A DNA stretch of 5,815 nucleotides from positions 1 through 5,815 of the forward strand of contig JACAEZ010000145.1 of the NCBI GenBank assembly GCA_013388565.1, given 5' to 3'. The position numbers were made by a program, and so were the translations under genes. Below the pieces are notes generated by a model. The model worked only from the letters and a program-made list of their open reading frames with translations, had not been told where the DNA came from and did not search any database. The first letter of the stretch is position 1. Each line of letters starts with the position of its first letter. This stretch comes from Campylobacterales bacterium (lineage in GTDB: Bacteria > Campylobacterota > Campylobacteria > Campylobacterales > JACAEZ01). Of this stretch, positions 5,278 through 5,815 are shown one piece after another.

Positions 5278-5815
5278 ATGAGACGAGAGTTAGAAAAGTT
5301 TTTTAATTTAGTAGATGCACTAGAAACACTTCCTACAATAGGTAAAAAATCTGCACTTAGATTAGCTTATAACATGATTTCAAAAGATAATTTAAATGCT
5401 TTAAAAATAGCTCATGCTATTGAAGATGCGATAAAGCATATAAAACATTGTACAAAATGTAACTTTTTAAGTGAAAATGAGTTGTGTGAAATATGTGTCA
5501 ATGATTTTAGAGACAAATCAACACTATGTATTGTACAATCTCCAAAAGATGTATTTATTATTGAAGAGTCCAAAAGATATAATGGTCTTTATTTCGTACT
5601 CGAAGAGCTTACAGAAGAGAATATTTCTAAACTATATCAAAACTGTACAGAAGAGGCTACAAAAGAGATAATATTTGCATTTACTCCAAATATCGAAAAT
5701 GAGGCTTTAATGCTATATATTGAAGATAAATTAAAAAATTTAGATATAAATTTTACAAAAATAGCCCAAGGGGTACCAACTGGTGTTGGACTTGATTGTA
5801 TAGACTCTTTATCGC
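5278..5815 (+). CDS. recR: Recombination mediator protein RecR, 3' end cut by window
   Basis: RecR works with RecO (and RecF where present) to load RecA onto single-stranded DNA in gap repair. The 179 residues visible cover nearly the whole family length of about 190-200. Residues 15-33 hold the helix-hairpin-helix part (LETLPTIGKKSALRLA). A four-Cys zinc motif follows: C58-x2-C61 and C70-x2-C73. The Toprim domain starts at LCIVQSPKDV (83-92) and continues through YNGLYFVL (101-108). The family segment GxISPLDGIGP, expected after YFVL in E. coli, is missing and replaced by a short charged helix, as I recall for Campylobacter RecR. The C-terminal AQGVPTGVGLD (163-173) matches the AxGxPxGxxLE motif. 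Gln87 stands where Glu is usual. The reading frame stays open to the last base, so the stop codon lies outside the window. It is divergent from rplI. Confidence 0.95.
   Translation, partial: MRRELEKFFNLVDALETLPTIGKKSALRLAYNMISKDNLNALKIAHAIEDAIKHIKHCTKCNFLSENELCEICVNDFRDKSTLCIVQSPKDVFIIEESKRYNGLYFVLEELTEENISKLYQNCTEEATKEIIFAFTPNIENEALMLYIEDKLKNLDINFTKIAQGVPTGVGLDCIDSLS

Noticed and set aside
5471..5671. Plus-strand ORF of 66 codons overlapping recR in another frame
   Set aside because: recR runs through it in frame with zinc and Toprim motifs; the alternative frame has no support.

Overview
The window reads as the chromosome of a Campylobacterota (epsilonproteobacterial) organism, most like free-living sulfur or hydrogen oxidisers such as Sulfurimonas or its relatives. 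The genus cannot be fixed from sequence alone. The evidence is the AT-rich coding DNA, an outer-membrane protein that looks like the DUF3373 family (largely confined to this phylum), the rplI-hslV-hslU-era gene order, and a short RecR with an epsilonproteobacterial style of Toprim domain.

Layout. Positions 1-82 are GC-rich (37 of the first 50 bases are G or C) and unlike everything else in the window. Positions 83-203 form a repeat-like module: near-perfect 12-bp terminal inverted repeats, an internal perfect 12-bp inverted repeat and 7-bp tandem repeats. The module ends exactly where the coding sequence of the DUF3373-like protein begins, and it has displaced that gene's normal start codon, ribosome binding site and promoter. 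The porin-like gene runs rightward to 1872 and ends at a strong stem-loop (1881-1910), which also lies just beyond the end of the convergent operon. On the minus strand, rplI, hslV, hslU and era form one compact operon (5119 down to 1917), with junctions of TGATG, 1 nt and ATGA. A 158-bp AT-rich divergent promoter region (5120-5277) separates it from recR, which runs rightward and is cut off by the window end.

Function. The operon joins ribosomal protein L9, the two-part HslVU (ClpYQ) ATP-dependent protease and the ribosome-assembly GTPase Era, so it combines translation with protein quality control. RecR belongs to RecFOR-type recombination mediation. The DUF3373-like protein is an exported, probably beta-barrel outer-membrane protein of unknown substrate.

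No clear new multi-gene system is visible. The item most worth checking is the left 203 bp: either a chimeric assembly join or an insertion of a small MITE-like or dispersed repeat at the start codon of the porin gene. Smaller points are the TTG start of rplI, a Glu-to-Gln change in the RecR Toprim motif, an atypical Era G5 region, and a calcium-loop-like motif and Met-rich segment in the outer-membrane protein.
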